From an uncultured Eubacteriales bacterium (lineage in GTDB: Bacteria > Bacillota > Clostridia > Oscillospirales > CAJFTT01), in assembly GCA_949284545.1 (NCBI GenBank), contig CASDVX010000025.1, positions 1-48,116 on the forward strand: a stretch of 48,116 nucleotides of DNA. The letters run 5' to 3'. The first letter of the stretch is position 1; every line of letters starts with the position of its first letter. Positions 34,824-43,396 of this stretch are shown here, one piece after another. A program made the position numbers and the translations under genes. Below the pieces are notes generated by a model. It worked only from the letters and a program-made list of their open reading frames with translations. It was not told the origin of the DNA and searched no databases.

Positions 34824-36920
34824 ATGGAAAAGATAACTGATTATTTCGGCAGTCTCGTGTTTGACGACAGGGTCATGAAAGCCACGCTCGCTTCGGACGT
34901 TTACCAGTCGCTTAAGCGCACCATCGACGAGGGTGCTCCTCTTGACACCAAGGTGGCCGACGCCGTGGCTTCAGCCATGAAAGATTGGGCAATAGGATGC
35001 GGCGCCACACACTTCACTCATTGGTTCCAGCCTCTTACCGGCATAACCGCCGAAAAGCACGACAGTTTTATCAGTCCTGCTCCGGACGGACGCGTGATAA
35101 TGGAATTCTCCGGCAAGGAACTTATAAAGGGTGAGCCTGACGCATCGTCTTTCCCCTCCGGAGGGCTTCGCGCCACATTTGAAGCACGCGGGTACACCGC
35201 ATGGGATCCCACCTCTTACGCGTTTGTGAAGGGAAAAACCCTCTGCATCCCCACCGCCTTTTGTTCTTACGGCGGAGAGGCTCTGGACAAGAAAACGCCG
35301 CTCCTTCGCTCAATGGAGGCGCTCAACAAGCAGGCGCTTCGCATACTGAGGCTTTTCGGCAACGATACCGTCAAGTGCGTGCGGACCTCAGTAGGTCCGG
35401 AGCAGGAATACTTCCTTGTTGACAAGGAAATGTTTGACAGGCGCAAGGATCTCATCTTCTCAGGCAGGACTCTTTTCGGAGCCAAGCCTCCTAAAGGTCA
35501 GGAGCTTGATGACCATTATTTCGGAGTGATAAAGCCCAGAGTCGCTGCGTACATGGAAGATTTGAACAAGGAGCTGTGGAAGCTCGGGATCCTGGCCAAA
35601 ACCGAGCATAATGAGGTCGCACCCGCTCAGCATGAGCTTGCTCCCATATATGCCACGACAAACATAGCTACAGACCACAACCAGCTTACCATGGAGATAA
35701 TGCAGAAGGTAGCCGCAAAGCACGGGCTTGTGTGTCTGCTTCATGAAAAGCCTTTTGCGGGCGTGAACGGGAGCGGCAAGCATAACAACTGGTCCATCGC
35801 CACGGATACGGGCACTAATCTTCTCACTCCCGGAGAAACTCCCTATGAAAATGCCCAGTTCCTGCTCTTCCTGTGCGCGGTGATAAAAGCGGTGGACGAT
35901 TATCAGGATCTGCTGCGTCTGTCCGTAGCAACTGCGGGTAATGATCACAGGCTTGGCGCTAACGAGGCTCCGCCGGCTGTCATTTCAATTTTCCTCGGCG
36001 ACGAACTGACCGCCGTGCTTGATGCGATAGAAAAAGGTGTACCGTACTGCGGAACGGAAAAAACCGTGATGAAGCTTGGGGTGCATGTGCTGCCCAAGTT
36101 CACGAGAGACACCACCGACCGCAACCGCACATCGCCTTTCGCCTTCACGGGCAATAAGTTTGAGTTCCGGATGCTGGGTTCGTCCAACAGCATAGCCTGC
36201 GCAAACATAATGCTTAACGCCGCCGTGGCGGAATCTCTCAGGATCTACGCAGACAGGCTGGAGGCCGCGGATGATTTCCAGACCGCTCTCCATGAGATGA
36301 TACGCAAGACCATAAGGGATCACAAGCGCATCATCTTTAACGGTAACGGATACGACGAGTCCTGGATACGCGAGGCAACCCAGGAAAGAGGACTTCTCAA
36401 TCTCCGTACCACGCCGGACTGTATGCCCATGCTTCTGTCGGAAAAGAACATGACGATGCTCATTTCCCACAAGATATTCTCCGAGGCCGAGCTCAGGTCC
36501 CGTTATGAGATAATGATGGATAATTACTGCAAGACAGTAAACATTGAGGGTCTCACCATGGTGGATATGGCGAAAAAGGAGATCCTGCCCGCGGTGGAAA
36601 CATATACGGCGGATCTGGCGTCCGCTCTGAACGCCAAGAAGAGCGCCGTTGCGGATCTGGGGTGCATGTATGAGCAAACGCTCATAAGCAGGCTTTCCGC
36701 CCTGACCGACCGGATATACCTGGCCACAGAGGAGCTTGAGCAGGCTCTCATAAGGCTCAAAGCCATAAGCGACGTCACAGCCGCGGCAAATAACATAAGA
36801 GATGAAATAATACCCAAGATGGCACTTCTCCGTGTTCCCTGCGATGAGGCGGAAACGCTTACCGCTGAAAAGTACTGGCCGTTCCCCACGTATGAAAAAC
36901 TGCTTTTTGGGGTAAAGTGA
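34824..36920 (+). CDS. glnN: Glutamine synthetase, type III
   Basis: Large dodecameric-type glutamine synthetase (698 residues), often nitrogen-limitation induced. Family segments: [54 protein letters not shown], and [23 protein letters not shown] 34824 has AAGGAGG six bases upstream; an in-frame ATG at 34779 lies inside the leader hairpin and is rejected. It is followed after 41 bases by amt, so uptake and fixation of ammonium are co-expressed. Confidence 0.96.
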   Translation: MEKITDYFGSLVFDDRVMKATLASDVYQSLKRTIDEGAPLDTKVADAVASAMKDWAIGCGATHFTHWFQPLTGITAEKHDSFISPAPDGRVIMEFSGKELIKGEPDASSFPSGGLRATFEARGYTAWDPTSYAFVKGKTLCIPTAFCSYGGEALDKKTPLLRSMEALNKQALRILRLFGNDTVKCVRTSVGPEQEYFLVDKEMFDRRKDLIFSGRTLFGAKPPKGQELDDHYFGVIKPRVAAYMEDLNKELWKLGILAKTEHNEVAPAQHELAPIYATTNIATDHNQLTMEIMQKVAAKHGLVCLLHEKPFAGVNGSGKHNNWSIATDTGTNLLTPGETPYENAQFLLFLCAVIKAVDDYQDLLRLSVATAGNDHRLGANEAPPAVISIFLGDELTAVLDAIEKGVPYCGTEKTVMKLGVHVLPKFTRDTTDRNRTSPFAFTGNKFEFRMLGSSNSIACANIMLNAAVAESLRIYADRLEAADDFQTALHEMIRKTIRDHKRIIFNGNGYDESWIREATQERGLLNLRTTPDCMPMLLSEKNMTMLISHKIFSEAELRSRYEIMMDNYCKTVNIEGLTMVDMAKKEILPAVETYTADLASALNAKKSAVADLGCMYEQTLISRLSALTDRIYLATEELEQALIRLKAISDVTAAANNIRDEIIPKMALLRVPCDEAETLTAEKYWPFPTYEKLLFGVK

Positions 36921-36961
36921 AAAGTCAGTCAACATCGATATTTTGAAAGAAGCTGATTAAA

Positions 36962-38692
36962 ATGACCGTTGAATTCTGGTATCTTATCGGAGCCGCCCTT
37001 GTGTTCTGGATGCAGGCCGGTTTCGCAATGGTGGAGACCGGTTTCACAAGAGCAAAAAACGCCGGCAACATCATAATGAAAAATCTTATGGATTTCTGTA
37101 TCGGTACGGTAGTGTTTTCTCTCCTGGGATATACGCTCATGATGGGTGAAGACGCTTTATTCGGACTGATTGGTCTTCCTAACATGGATCTCTGGGCGAA
37201 TTTTAAGGAGTTTATAGCGAGTCCCGCTGACGGTAGTTTCACAGGAGCCTCAACCTTCGTCTTTAACCTGGTCTTCTGCGCTACGGCCGCTACCATCGTC
37301 TCCGGCTCCATGGCTGAACGTACGAAATTTTCCGCATACTGCATCTATTCCGGCGTTATTTCTCTGATTGTGTACCCCATAGAGGCGCACTGGATATGGG
37401 GCGGCGGCTGGCTGTCGCAGCTGGGCTTCCACGATTACGCCGGTTCCTGCGCCATACACATGGTAGGCGGCATCGCGGCTCTTGTAGGCGCGATATTCGT
37501 CGGACCTCGTATCGGCAAGTACGTGAGAGACAAGAGCGGAAAGGTTACCAAGGTAAACGCCATTCCCGGTCATTCCATAACCTTGGGTGCTCTTGGCGTG
37601 TTTATCCTCTGGCTGGGCTGGTACGGATTTAACGGTGCCGCGGCGACGACTCCTTCTGAGCTTGCCACCATATTCCTTACCACTACAATCGCCCCTTCCG
37701 TGGCTACATGCGTGACCATGATTTACACCTGGATAAAGAACGGCAAGCCTGATGTTTCCATGTGCCTTAACGCTTCCCTGGCAGGACTTGTGGGCGTGAC
37801 CGCAGGCTGTGACGCTTTTGACGGCATAGGCGCCGCCGTTGTGGGTGTAGTTTCGGGAATTCTTGTAGTCGTTGTGGTAGAACTGCTTGATCTCAAGCTC
37901 CATGTGGACGATCCCGTGGGTGCGGTCGGAGTACATATGGCAAACGGCATATGGGGCACGCTGGCAGTCGGGCTTCTTGCAAACCCCGACGCGCCTGCCG
38001 GTCTCAGCGGACTGTTTTATACCGGCTCCTTCACGCAGATAGGTTTGCAGTCCCTCGGAGTCCTTTCCGTCGGTGTTTACGCGACTGTCATGATGATAAT
38101 CACGTTTGCTGCCATCAAGAAGTTCCACGGTCTGCGGGTCTCCGCCGATGACGAGCTTCTCGGGCTGGACATCACGGAGCATGGTCTTCCCAGCGCTTAT
38201 CCGGACTTTGTCCCCGCAGTTGATAAGTATTCTTCCTTCGCTCCTGCCGAGGGTATAGTCGCCACAGCCGCGGATGTTCCCGCTGCCGAAGCAGTTCCCG
38301 TTAAGAGAGTTCCCGCTTTTGACGACGGCGTTTCTCCGAAGTTTACCAAGGTGGAAATCATATGCAAAGAGTCCAAGTTTGACGCTCTTAAGAACGCAAT
38401 GAGCGAGTTGGGAATCACCGGTATGACGGTGTCTCACGTACTTGGGTGCGGCGTACAGGGCGGACGGCCTGAGTATTACCGCGGAGTAGCTGTTGAAACG
38501 AATCTGCTGCCTAAGGTTCAGGTTGATATCGTAGTGAGCAAGATACCCGTCAAGAGTGTTATAGAAACGGCCAAAAAGGTGCTTTACACGGGACATATCG
38601 GAGACGGAAAGATATTTGTGTACGATGTGGAAAACGTGGTTAAGGTACGTACCGGGGAAGAAGGGTACGACGCCCTTCAGGATGTGGAGTAA
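36962..38692 (+). CDS. amt: Ammonium transporter fused to a PII signalling domain
   Basis: Membrane channel for ammonium with its regulator attached. Residues 1-395 form an Amt domain with eleven hydrophobic helices; the pore histidines lie in CAIHMVGGIAALVG and GVHMANGIWGTLAVG. After a linker rich in Ala, Pro and Val (400-458), residues 460-566 form a GlnB/GlnK domain with GGRPEYYRG (T-loop) and TGHIGDGKIFVYDVENV, RTGEEG. The uridylylation Tyr51 of E. coli GlnB corresponds to Val (about residue 511). PII proteins block Amt pores by inserting the T-loop; here the blocker would be tethered. Length 576. Confidence 0.94.
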   Translation: MTVEFWYLIGAALVFWMQAGFAMVETGFTRAKNAGNIIMKNLMDFCIGTVVFSLLGYTLMMGEDALFGLIGLPNMDLWANFKEFIASPADGSFTGASTFVFNLVFCATAATIVSGSMAERTKFSAYCIYSGVISLIVYPIEAHWIWGGGWLSQLGFHDYAGSCAIHMVGGIAALVGAIFVGPRIGKYVRDKSGKVTKVNAIPGHSITLGALGVFILWLGWYGFNGAAATTPSELATIFLTTTIAPSVATCVTMIYTWIKNGKPDVSMCLNASLAGLVGVTAGCDAFDGIGAAVVGVVSGILVVVVVELLDLKLHVDDPVGAVGVHMANGIWGTLAVGLLANPDAPAGLSGLFYTGSFTQIGLQSLGVLSVGVYATVMMIITFAAIKKFHGLRVSADDELLGLDITEHGLPSAYPDFVPAVDKYSSFAPAEGIVATAADVPAAEAVPVKRVPAFDDGVSPKFTKVEIICKESKFDALKNAMSELGITGMTVSHVLGCGVQGGRPEYYRGVAVETNLLPKVQVDIVVSKIPVKSVIETAKKVLYTGHIGDGKIFVYDVENVVKVRTGEEGYDALQDVE

Positions 38693-38747
38693 GCTGACGT
38701 CAGGTTAGTTAATCCGCAAACGGTCTTTGGAAGTCCGTCGGTGTCTC

Positions 38748-38794
38748 GGAAGGGACGTGAAGCCGCTTTGATGGCTTCACGCCCCTTCCTTTTT
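38748..38794 (+). terminator. Terminator of glnN-amt
   Basis: GGAAGGG-CGTGAAGCC pairs with GGCTTCACG-CCCTTCC (one A/C mismatch), loop of eight bases, followed by TTTTT. It lies 55 bases after the amt stop. Confidence 0.9.
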
Positions 38795-38826
38795 ATGCAT
38801 AACGTTACTGTAACCCTGCAGCAAAG

Positions 38827-38855
38827 TTGATATCCGTCGCGTCGGGTGATATAAT
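38827..38855 (+). promoter_or_regulatory. Promoter of sfsA
   Basis: TTGATA (38827-38832), 17 bases, TATAAT (38850-38855). It overlaps the longest open frame of sfsA, which shows that translation must begin further downstream. Confidence 0.7.
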
Positions 38856-38886
38856 CCAAATCAGTCGGGCCGCGGTGCTTCGGGAG

Positions 38887-39591
38887 GTGTTTGTCACGGA
38901 ATATGAAAATGTGGTATCCGGAACTTTTATAGACAGGCCTAACCGTTTTGTCGCCGCAGTCAGTGTGGGCGGCGTTATTCAAACCGTCCACGTGAAAAAT
39001 ACCGGGCGATGCAAAGAACTGCTTTTGCCCGGCAGCACTGTTTATCTCTCGGCTTCGAAAAACACGGCGCGCAAAACCGCCTTTGACCTTGTGGCGGTGG
39101 AAAAATCCCGTCCGGACGGCTCGGTGCTTCTGATAAACATGGATTCCCAGGCTCCCAACGCCGCAGCGGGAGAATGGCTCAGAAGCGGCGCCCTTTTCCG
39201 CAAAAACGCGGTTGTCCGGAGCGAAGTCAGGTTCGGCGGGTCGAGATTCGATTTTTTTGTGAGCGACGGGGAGAAAAAAGCCTTTGTCGAGGTCAAGGGC
39301 GTCACTCTTGAGGAACACGGTGTCGCCATGTTCCCGGATGCTCCGTCGCTCCGGGGGCTGAAGCATGTGCGTGAGCTTACGCAGTGTCTGCACAGCGGTT
39401 ATGACGCATACCTGCTTTTCGTGGTGCAGATGGAGGGAGTCCGTGTCTTCAGGCCCAACAGAAAAATGCAGCCTGAGTTTGCGGACGCTCTCCTCGATGC
39501 CCGGAAAGCCGGTGTGAATATACTCGCGGTCGATTGTTCCGTGACGCCCGGCGGGATGCACGTTGATTCGCCGCTGCCGGTGGAGCTTTGA
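38887..39591 (+). CDS. sfsA: SfsA family protein (sugar fermentation stimulation)
   Basis: DNA/RNA-binding or nuclease-like protein of uncertain role, about 234 residues. Family segments: GTFIDRPNRFVAAV, VHVKNTGRCKELLLPG, RFDFFVSDGEKKAFVEVKGVT and FPDAPSLRGLKHVRELTQC. The last two carry the PD-(D/E)XK-like residues. Start is uncertain: GTG 38887 abuts GGGAG, GTG 38875 is an alternative, and the TTG at 38827 is excluded by the promoter. Confidence 0.9.
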   Translation: MFVTEYENVVSGTFIDRPNRFVAAVSVGGVIQTVHVKNTGRCKELLLPGSTVYLSASKNTARKTAFDLVAVEKSRPDGSVLLINMDSQAPNAAAGEWLRSGALFRKNAVVRSEVRFGGSRFDFFVSDGEKKAFVEVKGVTLEEHGVAMFPDAPSLRGLKHVRELTQCLHSGYDAYLLFVVQMEGVRVFRPNRKMQPEFADALLDARKAGVNILAVDCSVTPGGMHVDSPLPVEL

Positions 39592-39614
39592 CGCAGCATG
39601 GGCCGCATGCTGCG
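39592..39614 (+). terminator. Hairpin after sfsA
   Basis: CGCAGCATG (39592-39600) pairs with CATGCTGCG (39606-39614), loop GGCCG, directly after the stop codon. The following T-rich tract (TTGCTTTTGT) is imperfect. Confidence 0.5.
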
Positions 39615-39620
39615 GACGGC

Positions 39621-39649
39621 TTGCTTTTGTACTTTGGTTGTGATATCAT
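39621..39649 (+). promoter_or_regulatory. Promoter of the DtxR-type regulator
   Basis: TTGCTT (39621-39626), 17 bases, TATCAT (39644-39649). The leader would be about 35 bases. Confidence 0.55.
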
Positions 39650-39691
39650 CTGTGTGTGAGATTTGCTTGTTGCGGAAGGGGGCCGATCGAG

Positions 39692-40051
39692 TTGCAGGAA
39701 TCCGGGGAAATGTATCTTGAAGCCGTTTTAGTGCTTTCTCTCCAAAAAAGTCTGGTACGTTCGATAGATGTGGCCGAGTATCTGGGCTACTCCAAACCCA
39801 GTGTAAGCCGGGCTATAGGCATACTGCGTCAGGGCGGCTTTCTATCCGTGAGCGATGGAGGTGCGCTTTCACTCACCGAGACCGGAAAAAACATAGCCGA
39901 TAAGATATACCAGCGTCACGTAGTGCTTACCGAATTTCTTGTAAAGCTCGGCGTGGACCGGCAGACAGCCTCACGCGACGCGTGTAAAATAGAGCATCAT
40001 ATAAGCGACGCTTCCTTTGAGGCGGTAAAAAAGCTGTCGGATAATTTGTGA
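39692..40051 (+). CDS. DtxR/MntR family metal-dependent repressor
   Basis: Small winged-helix regulator, 119 residues from TTG 39692, which has GGAAGGGGG nine bases upstream. The DNA-binding domain contains RSIDVAEYLGYSKPSVSRAI; the dimerisation domain ends CKIEHHISDASFEAVKKL. Ligand positions resemble DtxR/IdeR (Met in GEMYLEA, Cys in ACKIEHH) more than MntR, which has Asp and Glu there, so iron sensing is more likely than manganese; this is inference. No C-terminal SH3 domain. No metal transporter gene lies beside it. A terminator follows. Confidence 0.88.
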   Translation: MQESGEMYLEAVLVLSLQKSLVRSIDVAEYLGYSKPSVSRAIGILRQGGFLSVSDGGALSLTETGKNIADKIYQRHVVLTEFLVKLGVDRQTASRDACKIEHHISDASFEAVKKLSDNL

Positions 40052-40097
40052 CAGTGCCGCCTGTAAACGGGATCAGGTTTGAAAAGCCGTGAGACAC

Positions 40098-40155
40098 AAA
40101 AAATCAGCGACCGCGAGGGTGAGGAAAGTTCCCGAACCCTGCGGTCGCTGATTTT
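40098..40155. terminator. Bidirectional terminator between the DtxR-type gene and galU
   Basis: AAAATCAGCGACCGC plus AGGGT (40100-40120) pairs with ACCCT plus GCGGTCGCTGATTTT (40136-40155). A and T runs on both ends serve both converging genes. Confidence 0.9.
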
Positions 40156-40190
40156 GATTTGTAAATTTGCCGTGTCCCGTACGGCTTTTA

Positions 40191-41066
40191 TCAGAGAGTG
40201 GCTGCCAGTTCCTTCAGATATTTTCTGAACCCTTCCCCTACTTCCGGATGGTTGAGCGCCACCTCGCAGGTAGCCTGGAGTATCCCCAGCTTGTTGCCCA
40301 TGTCGTACCTGGTTCCGGTGTAGTCCACGCCGACCATGCCGTCGCTCACGGCAAGCTCGCGCATGGCGTCGGTAAGCTGTATCTCGTTTCCCGCACCCGG
40401 GGCGGTGTGCTCGAGTATCCCGAATATCTCCGGCGGCAGGACGCAGCGTCCCAGTATGGAATAAAGCGACATTATCCTGTCAGGCGACGGTTTTTCCACC
40501 ATATCTGTCACTGAAAACACCCGGTCTTCCATTCTGTCCACCTTCAGGGAACAGTATTTGGTTATTGCCTCCCGGGTGACTTCCTTTATCCCGACTACGC
40601 CTTTCCCGTATTTTTCGTACGCCCGGCAAAGCTGACCTATGGCCGGGTCTTCGCCGATTATAACGTCGTCCCCGTAAAGAACGGCAATCGGTTCGCCGCC
40701 CGCAAAGCTCTTCGCCTGAAGCACAGCGTGTCCCAGACCCTTCGTCTCTTTCTGGCGTATAAACGTTATATTCGCCATACGGGCGCACGCGCGCACGGAT
40801 TCAAGTATATCCCTTTTCCCCTCGCCTCCGGCAGCGAGGCGCTCCTCAAGCTCCGGGGCATAGTCGAAATGATCCTCTATCGCTCCCTTGTTTCTGTTGG
40901 TTATGATGAGGATATCCGTTATCCCGGAGTTTACCGCCTCTTCCACTATGTACTGTATAGCCGGCTTATCAACTATGGGCAGCATCTCCTTGGGTATCGC
41001 CTTGGAAGCCGGAAGCACGCGGGTACCCAGACCCGCCGCAGGTATGACCGCTTTCGTGACTTTCAT
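40191..41066 (-). CDS. galU: UTP--glucose-1-phosphate uridylyltransferase
   Basis: Makes UDP-glucose for envelope polysaccharides. Length 291. The nucleotide site VIPAAGLGTRVLPASKAIPKEML is divided over residues 7-29, followed by KPAIQYIVEEAV and later EKPSPDRIMS and GAGNEIQLTDAM. GGGAGG precedes the ATG. It follows the DUF4185 lipoprotein gene by 92 bases in the same direction. Confidence 0.96.
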   Translation of the reverse strand: MKVTKAVIPAAGLGTRVLPASKAIPKEMLPIVDKPAIQYIVEEAVNSGITDILIITNRNKGAIEDHFDYAPELEERLAAGGEGKRDILESVRACARMANITFIRQKETKGLGHAVLQAKSFAGGEPIAVLYGDDVIIGEDPAIGQLCRAYEKYGKGVVGIKEVTREAITKYCSLKVDRMEDRVFSVTDMVEKPSPDRIMSLYSILGRCVLPPEIFGILEHTAPGAGNEIQLTDAMRELAVSDGMVGVDYTGTRYDMGNKLGILQATCEVALNHPEVGEGFRKYLKELAATL

Positions 41067-41158
41067 ATTTACTGTTTCCTCCCGTCGTATGGTTTCCGCT
41101 CACGCCCGCGCAGCGCTCGGGACGTATGCTTCTCTTTTATTAACGGTTTTATCGCCGC

Positions 41159-43366
41159 TTATTTGATCTCGTACATCTTGATGAACTGCGGATAGTACCT
41201 GTAGGTATTTTCCGAGAAATTGGTCGTGGAATTAAGGTTATAGCTTATGAGCAGCTCTCCCGGCTTTGACAGGTTGGGGTGCGCTTTGCAGTTATACGTG
41301 TACGCGCCGGGGTCCCCCTGAGAATGGAGCTCATCCATCTCGGGGCAGTAATACATCATTGTGATGTCCTCAAATGGGCCTACCGGGCTGTCTCCCAACG
41401 CGAAGCGCACGTTGGGGCTCATGGTGCTGGCGGTATACACAAGCATATACTTGCCCTTGAACATTCCCGACGTGATCGGTGTAACGCTGAGCTCAGATGA
41501 GATATCTTCCTTGCACAGGTGCGCTTCTTTCGTATCGGCCGACGCTATACCCTTTTCCCAGCCTTCTCCGGTATAGTATTCCCATCCCGACACATCTCCG
41601 AAATTCTCCGGAAGCGTTCTCGCCGCTACGAGGTTCTTTTTGCCGCTGCCGGTGTTTCTGTAGCCGTAAATGTATATGTAGCCGTCGCCCTTGGGATTTC
41701 CCGTTTCTTTGCTGTTATTCATTATCCCGCAGCCCATGAGGACCTCGCTGTTACCGTTTTTATACTGCATGGCCACTCCCTGAGTGCGGCTGGGCGATGC
41801 GATATTCAGGAAGCCCGTCTTGGATGATATCCTGAAAGAGGCCATATCCATTCTGTCGGCTCCCCAGCTGCTGTTGAATTTCACCGCGCCTACATACACG
41901 GTTTTGTCGCTCACCCTGACAGCGTCCGTCAGCCACAGGGAATCTCCGAGTATATTGCCGCCTACAGTAGGCTTTTCAAGAACAAACTCTATTTTTTTCG
42001 GGTCCGGCTCATTGCCCTCAAGATAAGCGAAGGAATGATTGACAAATCCCGTCTGATTGACTCTCATGTCAGTGTAATCCACCGTGCCGATGGCGGTATC
42101 GCTGAACACAAAAAGTGTTTTGCTGTCTTCGTCAGACGAGCCCTGCACATCGTATCCGTTCATGTTGACGGTAAAAATACCGTCAGCGGCCAACCACCCG
42201 GACTGCCGTGAAAAAAGCCCCGTCCAGTCTCTGGCGGGTTCCACCGCCCAGCCCTTCGCCACGGTAAATCTTACTTCCGAAAGGCCTGCGCGGGCAGCGT
42301 TACCGTACGTTCCGTCCTCCCGCTGCACCGTTATCTTGATGAACCCGGCGTTTATGCCTCCGAGCTTTATCCTGTCGGTATATCCTATCCCGTCATCGCC
42401 GCTCGCCTGAGTCAGCGTGAAGTCCCTGTTGCCCTCACTGTCCTTCAGCTCGAGATAAAACTCCCCGTCCACCGAATACGATATGCGGACGTTCTTAAGC
42501 CCGGCGTCCAGATTGTCCGGGTCGTTGTAGTTCCATATGTACATACTGTCAATCGGATATGTCCCGTCAAGATAAAACACAAAGCTGTCTGCGCCCGTGC
42601 TCATGTCTATATATCCCATGTCCGCCGGGTCGTTGCTGTGTTTGTCTCCCGCGCTGAGAGCGCCGCTCATGCCGCGGTTGTTTGTCAGGTTCTCCCCGCC
42701 GAAAGACGGGTTCTCCCCGTCCTCCTCAAAGGACGATACCACCACCGCCCCCTGTTTCTGCGGGTGGGTCTTGAACCTGTACACCCGTACCTCGGCAAGG
42801 CCGTACCTGCCGTCCGCGTCTCCGTAATTTCCCTCCGCACCGTCGGGCGTCAGCCTGATATATTTGGCTGCCACGCCGCCGAAATCTATCATCCCGGAAT
42901 AGCTTTCTTCTCCGGACGGGTCGCCTTTTTCTATCTCATAAACACCCAGGTCGGTATAATTTTCACCGTCCAGCGAATAGGCCGCCGTGACCTTTTTCAG
43001 GCCTGCGGACAGGTCTTTTGCAGCGCAGTAGTTCCATATATATACTCTGCCTATGGGCTCTGTCTTTTCCGTTTCGAACACAAAGGCTATATCCTTTTCC
43101 CCAGTCTCAGACAGGAACATATGCTCACCGTTGTTTGAGTGGAGCTGATTGGGCGCGTACATGCCGCTCATGCCCATGCCGTTTACAATATTTTCACCGC
43201 TGTTTCCGGAGCCCGGAACGCTCACGCTGACGCTGAGCATCTCTCCCGCAAAATACTCGCTCAGATCCCCCGTGGTCCCGTCGCCCGCCATGCTGCACGA
43301 GCACAGCGCCCATACACCCGTTGCCGCAGTCATCGCTATCGCCACCGCTCTTTTTAATGCTTTCAT
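41159..43366 (-). CDS. DUF4185 lipoprotein with two discoidin-like repeats
   Basis: Exported protein of 735 residues. The N-terminus has a signal peptide with lipobox LCSC, Cys24 being the likely lipid anchor. Two related beta-sandwich modules follow (about 35-200 and 205-385), each containing a YIWNY motif (VYIWNYCAAKDLSAGLKKV; MYIWNYNDPDNLDAGLKNV) and a YSLDGE/YSVDGE turn, like F5/8-type C carbohydrate-binding domains. Residues 400-730 resemble DUF4185, a beta-propeller of glycoside-hydrolase type (LFVFSDTAIG, GDSLWLTDAV, KYMLVYTAST, ELLISYNLN). It may bind or process surface glycans. It follows the TPR gene by 30 bases. Confidence 0.85.
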   Translation of the reverse strand: MKALKRAVAIAMTAATGVWALCSCSMAGDGTTGDLSEYFAGEMLSVSVSVPGSGNSGENIVNGMGMSGMYAPNQLHSNNGEHMFLSETGEKDIAFVFETEKTEPIGRVYIWNYCAAKDLSAGLKKVTAAYSLDGENYTDLGVYEIEKGDPSGEESYSGMIDFGGVAAKYIRLTPDGAEGNYGDADGRYGLAEVRVYRFKTHPQKQGAVVVSSFEEDGENPSFGGENLTNNRGMSGALSAGDKHSNDPADMGYIDMSTGADSFVFYLDGTYPIDSMYIWNYNDPDNLDAGLKNVRISYSVDGEFYLELKDSEGNRDFTLTQASGDDGIGYTDRIKLGGINAGFIKITVQREDGTYGNAARAGLSEVRFTVAKGWAVEPARDWTGLFSRQSGWLAADGIFTVNMNGYDVQGSSDEDSKTLFVFSDTAIGTVDYTDMRVNQTGFVNHSFAYLEGNEPDPKKIEFVLEKPTVGGNILGDSLWLTDAVRVSDKTVYVGAVKFNSSWGADRMDMASFRISSKTGFLNIASPSRTQGVAMQYKNGNSEVLMGCGIMNNSKETGNPKGDGYIYIYGYRNTGSGKKNLVAARTLPENFGDVSGWEYYTGEGWEKGIASADTKEAHLCKEDISSELSVTPITSGMFKGKYMLVYTASTMSPNVRFALGDSPVGPFEDITMMYYCPEMDELHSQGDPGAYTYNCKAHPNLSKPGELLISYNLNSTTNFSENTYRYYPQFIKMYEIK

Positions 43367-43396
43367 CAGCCATCCGCCTTTCGCATTCGTGCCGTC

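Noticed and set aside
37250-38596. Minus-strand open frame of 448 residues
   Set aside because: Antisense to the amt gene; its length follows from the codon bias of the true gene on the other strand.
38677-39561. Minus-strand open frame of 294 residues
   Set aside because: Antisense to sfsA, and it covers the amt terminator.
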